A stretch of DNA of 64,000 nucleotides from Burkholderia vietnamiensis LMG 10929 (GCF_000959445.1 NZ_CP009630.1:2170001-2234000); one strand, 5' to 3'. Shown: positions 7,662 to 16,597, counted from the first letter of the stretch. Numbers and translations are program-made. The notes: generated by a model not told the origin, from the letters alone.

Positions 7662-9908
7662 ATGACGTCCGAACGTCCCGCCGATTCCCGCCCTCCCGCC
7701 GCCACACCCGCCGACGACTGGCAGGACGACGGCGCCTACGCGTCCGGCGCGCCCGAGCACGATTTTGCGGTCCGGCGCGTGACGCTGATCGTGCTGCTGG
7801 TGGCGGCGATCGTGCTGCCGTGCATTTACGTGTCGGTGATGGCGTACAACGACCTGAAGGCGCGCGAAGCGGCAGCGAGCGACGTGACGATGCGCACCGT
7901 GCGCGTGGCGGAAGAACATGCGCTTAAAGTGTTCGATCTGACCGAGACGCTCGATGCGCGCATCGTCGATCTCGTGCAGGACATGGACGACGCGACCGTG
8001 CGCCGCCAGGAATCCGACATCCACGAGGCGTTGAACACGATCGGCGGCGGCTATCCGCAGGTGGCGGCCGTGTCGATCTTCGGCGCGAGCGGCATGCTGC
8101 TCGCGAACAGTCTCTACTATCCGGCGCCGTACGCGTCGATCGCGAACCGCGACGATTTCGTCGGCATCCGCGACGGCAAGGTCATCGAACACATCTCGCG
8201 GCTGATGATGGGCCCGCTCAAGCTCGAGAACATCCCCGTGTTCAACACGGGCGTCGCACGCCGACACAGCGACGGCTCGTTCGCCGGCATGGTGTCGATC
8301 GCGCTGAAGTCGTCGTATTTCAATGCGTTCTACCGCAACCTGCTCGGCGGCTCGGCCACCCCGATGACGATGGCGCTCGCGCGTTCCGACGGCGCCGTGA
8401 TCGCCTCGTATCCGCCGCCGCCGTCGCTCGCGCACACCGATCGCACGGCCACCTTCGGCAACCCGCACAACGATCCACGCGCGGGCGTCGTGCGGGTCGG
8501 GCACGACGGCGCCGGCAGCGAGATCGTCGCGTACCGGCAGGTCGGCAGCTATCCGGTGTACGTCACCTGCGCGTATCGGACCTCGGCGATCTGGCACGAG
8601 TGGTACGAGCATCTGAGCGTGCTGTTCATCTCGATGTTCGCGCCGTCGATCGCGCTGTGGTGGGTGATCTGGCTGTCGCTGAAGCGGTTGAAGGCCGAAG
8701 AGCAGGCGTGGGACCGCTGGCAGGCGGAGGCGTCGATGCGGCGCTCGATCGAATCGGCGTACCGGCAGTCGCGCAAGATGCAGGCGCTCGGCAACCTGGT
8801 CGGCAGCGTCGCGCACGACTTCAACAACCTGTTGATGATCATCTCGAGCAACGTGCAGATCGTGCGGCGGCGCGGCGTCGCGCAGCTCGACAAGGAACTC
8901 GGTGCAATCGAGCGCGCGTTGAAGAACGGCCAGTCGCTCACGCGCCAGCTGCTCGGCGTCGCGCGCAAGCAGCCGCTGCACAACGAGACGATCGACGTCG
9001 GCCAGTGGCTCGGCACGTGCCGTGAACTGCTGAAGACGTCGCTCGGCTCGAAGTCGTCGCTGGTCGTCGCGATCGAGCCGGGCGTGTGGCCCGTGCGCAT
9101 CGACGTCGCGGAGCTCGAGCTTGCCGTCATCAACCTCGCCGTCAACGCGCGCGACGCGATGCCGGCCGGCGGCCGCTTCACGGTCGGCGCACGCAACGTG
9201 ACGCTGCGCCGCGAGGACGGCTTTCCGCTGACCGGCGACTTCGTGCAGATCTCGCTCGACGACACGGGCATCGGCATGGCGCCCGACGTGCTGGCGCGCG
9301 CGTTCGAGCCGCTGTTCACGACGAAGGGGCAGGGAATGGGCACCGGCCTCGGGCTGCCGCAGGTATTCGCGTTCTGCGAACGCTCCGGCGGCCTCGCGAC
9401 GATCGACAGCGCGGTCGGCGCCGGCACGTCGGTGCGTCTCTATCTTCCGCGTGCGCGCGCCGAGGACATCGTCGTGCGGCCGCCGGCCGCGGTACACGAC
9501 GGCGGCGCGCTCACGGGCCTGCACGTGCTGCTGGTGGAAGACAATGGCGAGGTCGCGGCCGGCACCGAGGCGCTGCTCACGCTGCTCGGACATCGCGTGA
9601 CCTATGCACCCACCGCCGACGACGCGTTGCGCCTGATCGAGGGCGTCGCCGCGAATGACGCATTCGATCTGGTGATTTCGGATATCCACATGCCGGGCCG
9701 CCTGAACGGCATCGACCTCGCCGAGGCGGTCGGCAAACGCCCGAACAAGCTGCCCGTGATCCTGGTGACCGGTTACGCCGAGGAGCTCGACCGCACGCGC
9801 ACCGTCAATGTACGCGTACTGTCGAAGCCGTTCGACATTGCGCTGCTCGACGAGATTCTGCTGGGCATTCGCGACGCGCGCGACGATGCGCGGCACGACG
9901 GCCGCTGA
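7662..9908 (+). CDS. Membrane-bound hybrid histidine kinase with receiver domain
   Basis: A 748-residue sensor. Order: cytoplasmic Pro/Ala-rich start; transmembrane segment about 40-62 (LIVLLVAAIVLPCIYVSVMA); periplasmic Cache/PDC-like sensor; second membrane segment about 310-333; HisKA with phospho-accepting His385 (GSVAHDFNN); HATPase with N box VINLAVNARDAMPAGG, G1 DDTGIGM and G2 GTGLGLPQVF; C-terminal receiver with Asp674 (ISDIHMPG) and Lys in VLSKPFD. The arrangement resembles Cache-containing hybrid kinases that sense small organic molecules. No response regulator or HPt gene is adjacent downstream. Signal and partner unknown. Confidence 0.9.
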   Translation: MTSERPADSRPPAATPADDWQDDGAYASGAPEHDFAVRRVTLIVLLVAAIVLPCIYVSVMAYNDLKAREAAASDVTMRTVRVAEEHALKVFDLTETLDARIVDLVQDMDDATVRRQESDIHEALNTIGGGYPQVAAVSIFGASGMLLANSLYYPAPYASIANRDDFVGIRDGKVIEHISRLMMGPLKLENIPVFNTGVARRHSDGSFAGMVSIALKSSYFNAFYRNLLGGSATPMTMALARSDGAVIASYPPPPSLAHTDRTATFGNPHNDPRAGVVRVGHDGAGSEIVAYRQVGSYPVYVTCAYRTSAIWHEWYEHLSVLFISMFAPSIALWWVIWLSLKRLKAEEQAWDRWQAEASMRRSIESAYRQSRKMQALGNLVGSVAHDFNNLLMIISSNVQIVRRRGVAQLDKELGAIERALKNGQSLTRQLLGVARKQPLHNETIDVGQWLGTCRELLKTSLGSKSSLVVAIEPGVWPVRIDVAELELAVINLAVNARDAMPAGGRFTVGARNVTLRREDGFPLTGDFVQISLDDTGIGMAPDVLARAFEPLFTTKGQGMGTGLGLPQVFAFCERSGGLATIDSAVGAGTSVRLYLPRARAEDIVVRPPAAVHDGGALTGLHVLLVEDNGEVAAGTEALLTLLGHRVTYAPTADDALRLIEGVAANDAFDLVISDIHMPGRLNGIDLAEAVGKRPNKLPVILVTGYAEELDRTRTVNVRVLSKPFDIALLDEILLGIRDARDDARHDGR

Positions 9909-9964
9909 CCTGCGCGCGAGGAGCAAGCCGCGCATGGGTGCCGCTCGCGGGACGGGCAACGCGG

Positions 9965-10519
9965 TCAGGCGGCCTTGAGCGTGCGCACCCAATCGGCGTA
10001 GCGGTCGACGAAGCCTTGCAGGAACGTACGCGTGTCGTCGCTGACGATGCGGCCTTCGTCGTCGATACGTGACGGATCGTGCTTGATGAACATTTCCGGT
10101 TGCGTGAGCATCTTCACGTCGAGATACGCGAGCACGTTGCGCAGGTGCTGCTGCGCGAGCGCCGTGCCGACCGCGCCCGGCGACGTGCCGAGCACCGCGC
10201 CCGGCTTGCCCGACCACGAGTTGTGCCCCCACGGGCGCGAGCCCCAGTCGAGCGCGTTCTTCAGCACGCCGGGAATCGAGCGGTTGTATTCGGGCGTGAC
10301 GAACAGCAGCGCGTCGGCCGCTTCGATCGACTGTTTGAAACGCTTCGCGACTTCCGGAAAATCCGCGTCGTAATCCTGACTATAGAGCGGCAACTCGCCG
10401 ATCTCGACGAACTCGAACGAGAAATCGGCGGGCGCGAGCGAAATCACGGCGTGCGCCAGTGCGCGATTCCACGAACCGCGACGCAGACTGCCGACGACGA
10501 CCGCAATGCGATGAGACAT
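9965..10519 (-). CDS. NADPH-dependent FMN reductase family protein
   Basis: A 184-residue flavodoxin-fold quinone/FMN reductase of the ChrR/YieF-SsuE superfamily. The FMN phosphate loop GSLRRGSWNRALA is at residues 10-22, and TPEYNRSIPGVLKNALDW is the characteristic second flavin-contact motif. Cytosolic. The start ATG has GGAGAAAGCC just upstream, a good ribosome binding site. Converges on the hybrid kinase gene. The promoter side contains a DnaA-box cluster (10633-10667). Likely role: obligate two-electron reduction of quinones or chromate-like oxidants; the substrate is inferred from family only. Confidence 0.9.
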   Translation of the reverse strand: MSHRIAVVVGSLRRGSWNRALAHAVISLAPADFSFEFVEIGELPLYSQDYDADFPEVAKRFKQSIEAADALLFVTPEYNRSIPGVLKNALDWGSRPWGHNSWSGKPGAVLGTSPGAVGTALAQQHLRNVLAYLDVKMLTQPEMFIKHDPSRIDDEGRIVSDDTRTFLQGFVDRYADWVRTLKAA

Positions 10520-10632
10520 GGCTTTCTCCTTCCGATGGGTAGGGAATCCGCTCGATTGCTTCCGAGCAGGCGACAAAGGTCTGTTTATAGGCAAGCCAGC
10601 CCGTGAGCCATCCCACGGGGCCGGGCGGCCGG

Positions 10633-10667
10633 CTTTCCACAAGGTTTTCCACAGAAATTGTGGATAA
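10633..10667. promoter_or_regulatory. DnaA-box cluster
   Basis: One perfect DnaA box, TGTGGATAA at 10659-10667 (reverse of TTATCCACA), next to TTTTCCACA at 10645-10653 and CTTTCCACA at 10633-10641. It lies in the 361-bp region between the FMN reductase and the sigma-factor gene, about 6 kb from the iteron origin. It could regulate these promoters or bind DnaA as an accessory locus. Confidence 0.55.
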
Positions 10668-10880
10668 CTTCGGCGTTAAGGTCTGATGTTACCCACCGCT
10701 CGCCGCCCGAATGCGCGGCACGCTGCGCGGGTTAGGGCAAGCATAGCGTAGTGGGCCGAGACGGATCACGAGTGCGCGACGGAAGATTGCCGCGCGGTGC
10801 CGCGCCCAGTAAGCTGCTGGCACCGCGATGCGCCGGGCTCGCCGGACGCAATCGGTACAAGAGACTTTCGACCCGCCGCC

Positions 10881-11477
10881 ATGCCGTCCACGTACGACGA
10901 TCCCGTTTATCTCGCCCAACTGCGGCGCGACCTGTTGCGCTTCGCGCGGCTGCAACTGCGCGACGCCGATGCGTCCGAGGATGCCGTGCAGGAGGCGCTG
11001 GCCGCCGCGTGGTCGCATGCGGGCGACTTCGCGGGACGGTCCGCGCACAAGACCTGGGTGTTCGGGATCTTGCGCAACAAGCTGGTCGACATCCTGCGCG
11101 CGCGGCAGCGGACAGTGAGCCTCACCGCGCTCGATGCGGAGCTCGACGGCGAATCCGTGCTCGATCGCGAATTGTTCCAGGACAACGGACACTGGGCTGC
11201 GCACACGAAGCCGCGGCCGTGGCCTCGCCCCGAGACGCTGCTACAGCAACGGCAGTTCTGGACGCTGTTCCAGGCGTGTCTCGACCATCTGCCGGAAAAC
11301 ATCGGCCGCGTATTCATGATGCGTGAATTCCTCGATGTCGAGATCGACGACATCTGCAGCGAACTCACATTGACCGCCAATCATTGCAGCGTGCTGCTGT
11401 ATCGGGCGCGCACGCGCCTGCGCACGTGCCTCAGCGAAAAAGGACTGACGACCGAAGATGCTGCCGGGGAAATGTAA
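10881..11477 (+). CDS. ECF-type RNA polymerase sigma factor
   Basis: A 198-residue sigma-70 family protein with region 2 (residues about 10-75, including DASEDAVQEALAAAW and KTWVFGILRNKLVDILR) and region 4 (about 135-185, ending NHCSVLLYRARTRLRTCL). Sigma region 1.1 and the nonessential region are absent, as in extracytoplasmic-function sigma factors. Start ATG at MPSTYDDPVY; upstream frame extensions are not credible. It overlaps a zinc-finger gene by 20 bp, the usual arrangement for a sigma factor and its antagonist. Target promoters unknown. Confidence 0.88.
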   Translation: MPSTYDDPVYLAQLRRDLLRFARLQLRDADASEDAVQEALAAAWSHAGDFAGRSAHKTWVFGILRNKLVDILRARQRTVSLTALDAELDGESVLDRELFQDNGHWAAHTKPRPWPRPETLLQQRQFWTLFQACLDHLPENIGRVFMMREFLDVEIDDICSELTLTANHCSVLLYRARTRLRTCLSEKGLTTEDAAGEM

Positions 11478-11667
11478 GGACGTGACGCGCCTGCTGTCGG
11501 ATGCGCTCGACCGTCCGTTGACGCTTCATGAGCGTATGCGCGTGCGCATGCATCTGCCGGGCTGCAGCGGATGCAGGGCCTATCGCGGGCAGATCGCAGT
11601 GCTGCGGGTGGCCGCGCGTGCGGCGGCGGGGGGCGAGGGCGGCGCGCCGGGTGGCGGAGAAGGGTGA
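11458..11667 (+). CDS. Small zinc-finger (zf-HC2) putative anti-sigma factor
   Basis: Only 69 residues. It contains a histidine followed by a Cys-x2-Cys pair (MHLPGCSGCRAYR) in the arrangement of zf-HC2/ZAS anti-sigma domains, which bind sigma region 2. There is no transmembrane segment; the tail is Gly/Ala-rich. It would therefore be a soluble antagonist for the overlapping sigma gene, possibly redox-responsive through the zinc-binding cysteines. The 20-bp overlap implies translational coupling. Confidence 0.75.
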   Translation: MLPGKCKDVTRLLSDALDRPLTLHERMRVRMHLPGCSGCRAYRGQIAVLRVAARAAAGGEGGAPGGGEG

Positions 11668-11787
11668 CGGGCCGCGTCGTCGTTTTTGTCGACAGGCGCG
11701 CGTCGGTGGTGGGTTTGGGCTGTTGCTGCCGTTGTTGAAGGCGTCGCGGCCGTGCCGTGCCTCAGCAGGTGGAGTCGGTGCATGCTG

Positions 11788-11823
11788 CACATCAACCGGG
11801 TGTCTATGCGCCTGGTTGATGTG
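11788..11823. terminator. Bidirectional terminator-like hairpin
   Basis: Inverted repeat CACATCAACCGGG / CCTGGTTGATGTG (13-bp arms, one mismatch) between the convergent anti-sigma and ArsC-like genes. No clear T-run follows, so factor-independent termination is only inferred. Confidence 0.4.
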
Positions 11824-11848
11824 ATATGTCGAATATGCGTTATAGAAA

Positions 11849-12205
11849 TTATTCGAAAAGCGCGCGCACCAACTCGGGCGGACGACCAATGGCGGCCTTG
11901 CCTCCATATACGACGATCGGCCGCTGCAGCAACACCGGATGCGCGGCGATGGCTTCATAAGCCTCCGCGTCCGTCAGGTTTGCGCGGCCCAGGTCCAACG
12001 TCTTGTACGGCTCCTCGCCGTCGCGGAGCATGTCGCGCACGGCGCAGCCGAGCTGGCGATGCAGGGCTTCCAGTTCTTCGACCGTAGGCGGCGTTTTCAG
12101 ATATTCGATGACGTTCAGTGGCATGCCAGCGGCATTCAACGACTCGACGAGCGCGAGCGTTTCGCGGGATTTTGAGCAGCGTGGGTTGTGGTAGATCGTG
12201 ATCAT
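11849..12205 (-). CDS. arsC: ArsC-family arsenate reductase (glutaredoxin type)
   Basis: A 118-residue thioredoxin-fold protein with the ArsC catalytic loop HNPRCSKSRE near the N-terminus (Cys10), the conserved IEYLKTPPT stretch, and the RPIVVYGGKAAIGRPPE segment holding the expected arginine contacts. It reduces arsenate using glutathione/glutaredoxin. No arsenite pump or ArsR regulator lies nearby, so it may be a housekeeping relative (YffB/Spx-like) instead of part of an arsenic operon. It is the last gene before the centromere region. Confidence 0.85.
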   Translation of the reverse strand: MITIYHNPRCSKSRETLALVESLNAAGMPLNVIEYLKTPPTVEELEALHRQLGCAVRDMLRDGEEPYKTLDLGRANLTDAEAYEAIAAHPVLLQRPIVVYGGKAAIGRPPELVRALFE

Positions 12206-12346
12206 CGTTCAGAAGGGCTGCGGGAGAGGGAGGGGCGTATTGTAGCTAGTCTCGGTGCAAGCGCTTCAGGCAGGCTGTAGGGGATGGGAGGCCGCGTTTC
12301 GCGTGGCGAGACGTCTGCCTGGAGAGATGGGGCGCTTGTGCGATGG

Positions 12347-13168
12347 GTTTATGCGCATAAAGCGGAAAGCGGGGGCGCTGTCCGCAGGTGTCTCACCTAG
12401 TCGTTGCGACCAATGTGGCGAACGTTGCGCGCAATTGCTACGAGCCTCGATGATTGCGCGAGTGCCAACGATGACGCGCCAGCGCGCCGTACGCCGGCCT
12501 TATGCGCATCGAGCGCCCCTACGCCGAGGTGTGGTGCTTCGCCGGATACGTCATCCAAGCCATTGGGTGACGCGCAACCGCCTAGCGTGTCCTCACGGCG
12601 ACCGGAGTGCCGTACGCGACGGCCGATTTATATATCGCGCCGGGAAACGACCGTTGACGGCAAGCACGCTCGCCGGTTTATGCGCATAAACGCCCGGAAG
12701 CGTATGCGGTTTGGCGAGCCGTGAAAGCGATCCAAACATTGCTGTCGTCGTCGTTCCGCAGCCGCCGTCGTGGGCGGCTCGATGACTTGCCAGTACATTG
12801 CCTACTTCGAACCGAAGGCGCGTCGTCGGCCGTCGCCAGGAGCGGCGGAAGTTTATGCGCACAAACCCACGCATTCGCGCGCGGCGCCGGACGCAACCTG
12901 GCAGTTACGGAAACACCGTACCGATGGCGGCAATCGGCCCCCCTCCATTCGGGCAGCAACACGCTACCCCGCAGCACCTGCAGCATTCGCTCGCATCGCT
13001 GGCGCGCGAACATCCTCCTTGGCTATCCATCCGTCGCCCCGGCCCGTTTATGCGCATAAACCCGCCTTCCAAATGCGCTCCGGCGACCCCACGATTCGCG
13101 TGAATCGTTGACCCAAACCTCCGTTCTTGGCTACCCGCCCGTCGCCTCAGCCGTTTATGCGCATAAAC
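12347..13168. repeat. parS centromere cluster (five sites)
   Basis: Sixteen-base palindromes related to GTTTATGCGCATAAAC: exact at 12676-12691, 13046-13061 and 13153-13168; GTTTATGCGCATAAAG at 12347-12362; GTTTATGCGCACAAAC (one mismatch) at 12851-12866. From memory, this is the centromere sequence reported for the second chromosome of B. cenocepacia, distinct from the chromosome 1 type. Together with the site between parA and parB they should nucleate ParB spreading. The exact palindromy and clustering are seen directly; ParB binding is inferred. Confidence 0.9.
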
Positions 13169-13214
13169 CTACCCTGCCAAATGGCTAACGCACATCTTCG
13201 GAACCACAATTTCA

Positions 13215-13242
13215 TTGAAATATAAATATCGTGCGGTAGAAT
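13215..13242 (+). promoter_or_regulatory. Putative sigma-70 promoter of parA
   Basis: TTGAAA (13215-13220) and TAGAAT (13237-13242) are separated by 16 bp in a short AT-rich stretch, placing transcription start about 20 bp before the parA TTG. The nearest parS site is about 45 bp upstream, so ParB bound there could influence it. Confidence 0.55.
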
Positions 13243-13269
13243 TCCAACGACCAAAAACAGGAGTGAAAA

Positions 13270-13932
13270 TTGGCCGCGGAAATCATTGCAGTCACTCAAC
13301 AAAAAGGCGGTGTCGGGAAGAGCACGATTGCCATGCATCTCGGCGCGGCATTCCATGAAAAGGGCAAGCGGGTCCTCGTCATCGACGCAGACGGTCAAAA
13401 CACACTGGTTCACTGGTCGAGTGCATCGGGTGACAGCGACGCAGGTATCCCGTTCCCCGTCGTCAACCTTGCGGAAGCCGGCGGCCAGATCCATCGCGAG
13501 ATCAAGAAGTTCATCAACGACTACGACATCATCGTCGTCGACTGCCCTCCGTCGATCACGGAAAAGGTTTCCGGTGTCGTGCTCCTCGCGGCCTCCATCG
13601 CCGTGATTCCGACGTCGTCGTCGCCTGCCGACTATTGGTCGAGCGTCGGGCTCGTCAAGCTGATCCAGCAGGCGCAGGTGATGAACGAAGACCTGCGTGC
13701 CGTGTTCCTGCTCAACAAGACGGAAGAGAAGCGCATGCTGACCCGCGAGCTCAAGCGGGCTCTCGAGGAACTCGGCTTCCCGCTGTTGAAGACGCAAATC
13801 CCCACCCGCGAGGCATACAAGCAGGCGATGGCGCTTGGCCAGACCGTGCTGCAGATGAACGATCGCGGCGCGCGGCTGGCCGCCGCGGAAATCCGCGCAT
13901 GCGCCGACGAAATCGTCGCCATGCTGCCCTGA
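13270..13932 (+). CDS. parA: Chromosome partition ATPase ParA
   Basis: A 220-residue Walker-type ATPase that moves ParB-parS complexes along nucleoid DNA. It shows the deviant Walker A KGGVGKST (residues 12-19), VLVIDADGQNTLVHW as the A-prime motif, and VVDCPPS as Walker B. It lacks the N-terminal helix-turn-helix of P1/F-type ParA, so autoregulation would need ParB or another factor. Initiation is at TTG, supported by AGGAG 7 bp upstream. It is followed by a parS site and then parB, forming the parABS operon of this secondary chromosome. Confidence 0.95.
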   Translation: MAAEIIAVTQQKGGVGKSTIAMHLGAAFHEKGKRVLVIDADGQNTLVHWSSASGDSDAGIPFPVVNLAEAGGQIHREIKKFINDYDIIVVDCPPSITEKVSGVVLLAASIAVIPTSSSPADYWSSVGLVKLIQQAQVMNEDLRAVFLLNKTEEKRMLTRELKRALEELGFPLLKTQIPTREAYKQAMALGQTVLQMNDRGARLAAAEIRACADEIVAMLP

Positions 13933-13948
13933 CTTTATGCGCATAAAG
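13933..13948. repeat. parS variant between parA and parB
   Basis: CTTTATGCGCATAAAG, a perfect 16-base palindrome with the core TTTATGCGCATAAA and C/G ends in place of G/C. It starts right after the parA stop codon and ends 7 bp before the parB ATG, so ParB bound there could block translation-coupled parB expression or act as an internal centromere site. Confidence 0.8.
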
Positions 13949-13955
13949 GATTCAC

Positions 13956-15017
13956 ATGAAACCCTCCCAATTTGCAAAGGGCTTCCAGGCGCGCCCGGAC
14001 ATCACGACGAGCGAGAAGCGCACGGCGCTTGATCGACTGAATGCCATCGACGGTATCGTCAAGTCCGAGACGGCTACGCCGGCTGCAACGAAATCCGCTC
14101 GAAAAGAGACGCAGCAGGCTGCGGCTCCCGAGTTCCTGCTCGACGCGTCGACCGACGAGTCGCCGCAATATCGCGCTTGGCGCCTCGAGCACCGCTATGC
14201 GCCCGGCCAAGTGATCGAACTGCCGCTGAAGGCAATCAAACATAGTCCGTTCAACCCGCGACATTTCTATTTGAAGTCGTCGATCGCCGAACTCGCAGTG
14301 AACCTCGCGAAGCAGGGTCAGCAGCAGGCGATTCACGTGATCCCCGACTACGACAATCCGGGCTCGTATTTCGTCAGCGACGGCGGCCGCCGCGTGCGCG
14401 CGCTGAAGGAGGCGAACAAGGAATCGGTCAAGGCGATCGTGATCGACGTGCCTATCGGGATCCAGAGCTACAAGCTCGGCTACGATCTGAACGTGCAGCG
14501 CGATTCGCAGACGGTGTTCGACAATGCCGTCGTGTGGCGACGCTTCCTCGACGACAAACATTTCCAGAGCCAGAAGGAACTGTCCGAACATCTCGGCCTC
14601 GATGAATCGACGGTCGCGGTTGCGCTGTCGATCGGCAAACTGCCGGAGTCGGTCATGCAGGAAATGGTCGCGCGTCCGGATCGCTTCGGCTCGAACATGG
14701 CGTATCAGGTCGGCCGCTATCACAATGCACGCGGCACCGAGGCGACGCTACGGCTGATCAACAAGATCGTGTCCGACGATCTCAGCACGCGTCAGGTATC
14801 GGACATCGTCAAAGGTCGCGTCGCGGCGCAGGAAACGCCGAAGCCGGCGGGCCGCCAGCGCTATGCGCAGCGCTTAGAGATCAAGCTCGGCGGCAAATCG
14901 GTGGGCGACCTCAAATCGTACGGCGACGATCGCATCGAACTGCGCCTGCGCGGCCTGCCGAAGGAGAAGCGCGACGCTATCCTCGAGCAACTCGAGCGGA
15001 TGCTGTTGTCGGATTGA
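13956..15017 (+). CDS. parB: Chromosome partition protein ParB
   Basis: A 353-residue centromere-binding CTPase. N-terminal linker (to about 70), ParB/Sulfiredoxin-like CTPase domain with HSPFNPRHFY and the GGRRVRA motif (equivalent to GERRxRA) near residues 145-151, central helix-turn-helix (QKELSEHLGLDESTVAVALSIGKLP) and a C-terminal dimerisation segment. It should load at the TTTATGCGCATAAA palindromes around it. It reads toward repA, with 95 bp between the two stop codons. Assignment is secure; replicon specificity is inferred from the sites. Confidence 0.95.
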   Translation: MKPSQFAKGFQARPDITTSEKRTALDRLNAIDGIVKSETATPAATKSARKETQQAAAPEFLLDASTDESPQYRAWRLEHRYAPGQVIELPLKAIKHSPFNPRHFYLKSSIAELAVNLAKQGQQQAIHVIPDYDNPGSYFVSDGGRRVRALKEANKESVKAIVIDVPIGIQSYKLGYDLNVQRDSQTVFDNAVVWRRFLDDKHFQSQKELSEHLGLDESTVAVALSIGKLPESVMQEMVARPDRFGSNMAYQVGRYHNARGTEATLRLINKIVSDDLSTRQVSDIVKGRVAAQETPKPAGRQRYAQRLEIKLGGKSVGDLKSYGDDRIELRLRGLPKEKRDAILEQLERMLLSD

Positions 15018-15112
15018 CCGAGCCGGCCGGCAGGGCCTCGAGTCGCGCGGCCCGCTCGCCGCTGGACATGAGGCCGCCGGCCACGGTCAGTCGGAGACGC
15101 TGCAGGCGGGCC

Positions 15113-16477
15113 TCAGGCGGCCCGCGATTGATTCAGGGTAAAGGACAGCAGGTCGCCGTCCGTCGGCTCGCCCCAGGTCTTCTGGGCCAGCCAGTCGAAA
15201 AACGCCGTCTCGGCCAGCTTGGAATCGAGGCCGCGCTTGCGCCAGTCGTCACGCAGGTGCGAGCCCATCGTCGGCAACACTTCCGCCTCGAACGACTCAC
15301 GCGCCACTTCGCGCTCCGCGTCGCCCTGCTCCTCGTACAGCACCTTCGCTTCCTTGCGGCGGAACGCGGCGAATTCGCTCAGCAGGCGGGCCTTCAGATC
15401 GTCGGGCTGCGCACTAACGGCCTTCATGGACGGCGTGCCGGCCGGTAGCGTGTCGACCGACTCGACCGGCGGCGCATACCCCTTCTTCAACGCGTCCTTG
15501 AACAAGGCCGGCGCACTGCGCACCGGCGGCAGCGTCGTGCTGCGCATCCGCTGCTCGGTCATCTGCAGCGCCGCGCGAATCCGGTTTTCCTCGCTGTCGG
15601 CGTAGAGCGTCTGCGCTTCCTTGAGCGGGATGCCGAGCTTCACCATACGGTCGACCAGCGTGCTGTCGAACACGTTCGGATGCTCGTCGAGCGCGAGCAT
15701 CGGCTGCTTGCGCTCGGTCACACGGAACTGGATCTCGGCAACTCGCCGGCCTTCGCGATGCTCGATCAGCTCGACGAAGATGTTGGTGACCGCATTGACT
15801 TCGGCGATCGCCGGACGCAGATAGTCGCGCTTGAAATACTTGTACTCGCGCTTCGCCTCGTCGCCGGCTTCCGTGTCCGGCGTGCCGGACAGGATCGGGC
15901 GCCACCACTCCCACGGCTCGCGCATCGTCAGGTGGCTCGGGTTCGTCAGGTAGCGTACGCAGATTTCATACAGCGCCAGGCCGGCGCTGCTGCGCAACTG
16001 GCTCTGAAACTGCAGGCTCAGACGCGCGTACTGCACCGGATCCAGCAGCTTCTTCTTGATCTTCGGCGCGAACGAGAACTCGACCCATACGCGGCGCGTC
16101 GACGGATCCTCGAGGATTTCCGCATCGGCGATCAGCGTCGAGATCCCCCACTTGCGGCCGGGCTTCTGGCTCGACGTGCCGGTGCTCCACTCGACCTGGA
16201 CCGACACCATGCGACGCAGGTGTTCCTTCACCAGGGCGGTGTCGTTCGAGTCGAAGGCGGAATTGGCGACGATGTCCGACAACAGCGCGCGATAGGTATC
16301 GCCCGAGTCGTCGGCCTGCTGCGCGACGGCGAGCAGTACATTGAACAGCTTGCGGGTCAGGAGGGTGATCTTGCCGCTCTTCGGCTGAATCGCGATCGCC
16401 TCGACGGCCTTCCGCAATTCGGCTGAACTGGCACTCACCACATCCACATCGGTCTTCTTGGCGCGCTTCGTGGCCAT
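15113..16477 (-). CDS. repA: Replication initiator RepA (Rep_3 winged-helix family)
   Basis: A 454-residue initiator of the plasmid Rep_3 type. The conserved winged-helix domain is at about residues 35-260 (KLFNVLLAVAQQ..., VEWSTGTSSQKPGRKWGISTLI, SSAGLALYEICVRY, FKRDYLRPAIAEVNAVTN), followed by a long C-terminal extension of about 190 residues with no match I recognise. It should bind the iterons just upstream of its own gene, starting replication and probably repressing itself: the two nearest iterons lie 120 and 234 bp before the ATG. I see no good Shine-Dalgarno sequence before the ATG, so expression may be weak. Confidence 0.93.
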   Translation of the reverse strand: MATKRAKKTDVDVVSASSAELRKAVEAIAIQPKSGKITLLTRKLFNVLLAVAQQADDSGDTYRALLSDIVANSAFDSNDTALVKEHLRRMVSVQVEWSTGTSSQKPGRKWGISTLIADAEILEDPSTRRVWVEFSFAPKIKKKLLDPVQYARLSLQFQSQLRSSAGLALYEICVRYLTNPSHLTMREPWEWWRPILSGTPDTEAGDEAKREYKYFKRDYLRPAIAEVNAVTNIFVELIEHREGRRVAEIQFRVTERKQPMLALDEHPNVFDSTLVDRMVKLGIPLKEAQTLYADSEENRIRAALQMTEQRMRSTTLPPVRSAPALFKDALKKGYAPPVESVDTLPAGTPSMKAVSAQPDDLKARLLSEFAAFRRKEAKVLYEEQGDAEREVARESFEAEVLPTMGSHLRDDWRKRGLDSKLAETAFFDWLAQKTWGEPTDGDLLSFTLNQSRAA

Positions 16478-16597
16478 GCGTCGGGTCGGAGGAGAAGTTT
16501 CACGGAAGGATAGCGCCTGTGGTGATGTGCGTCCAGAACGAGATGCTCACCATACGCGGTGATGCAGACGTGTCACGCCGCACTCACCCCAACCGAC

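Larger units (their letters stand above)
12206..13269. other. Non-coding centromere region upstream of parA
   Basis: No credible gene in about 1,060 bp. It contains five parS-type sites at irregular intervals and the parA promoter. Open frames here are short, arginine/alanine-rich and unlike genes. Confidence 0.75.

Noticed and set aside
12495..12505. Another TTATGCGCAT sequence in the centromere region
   Set aside because: Only one half of the parS palindrome; the other half is missing, so it was not counted as a site.
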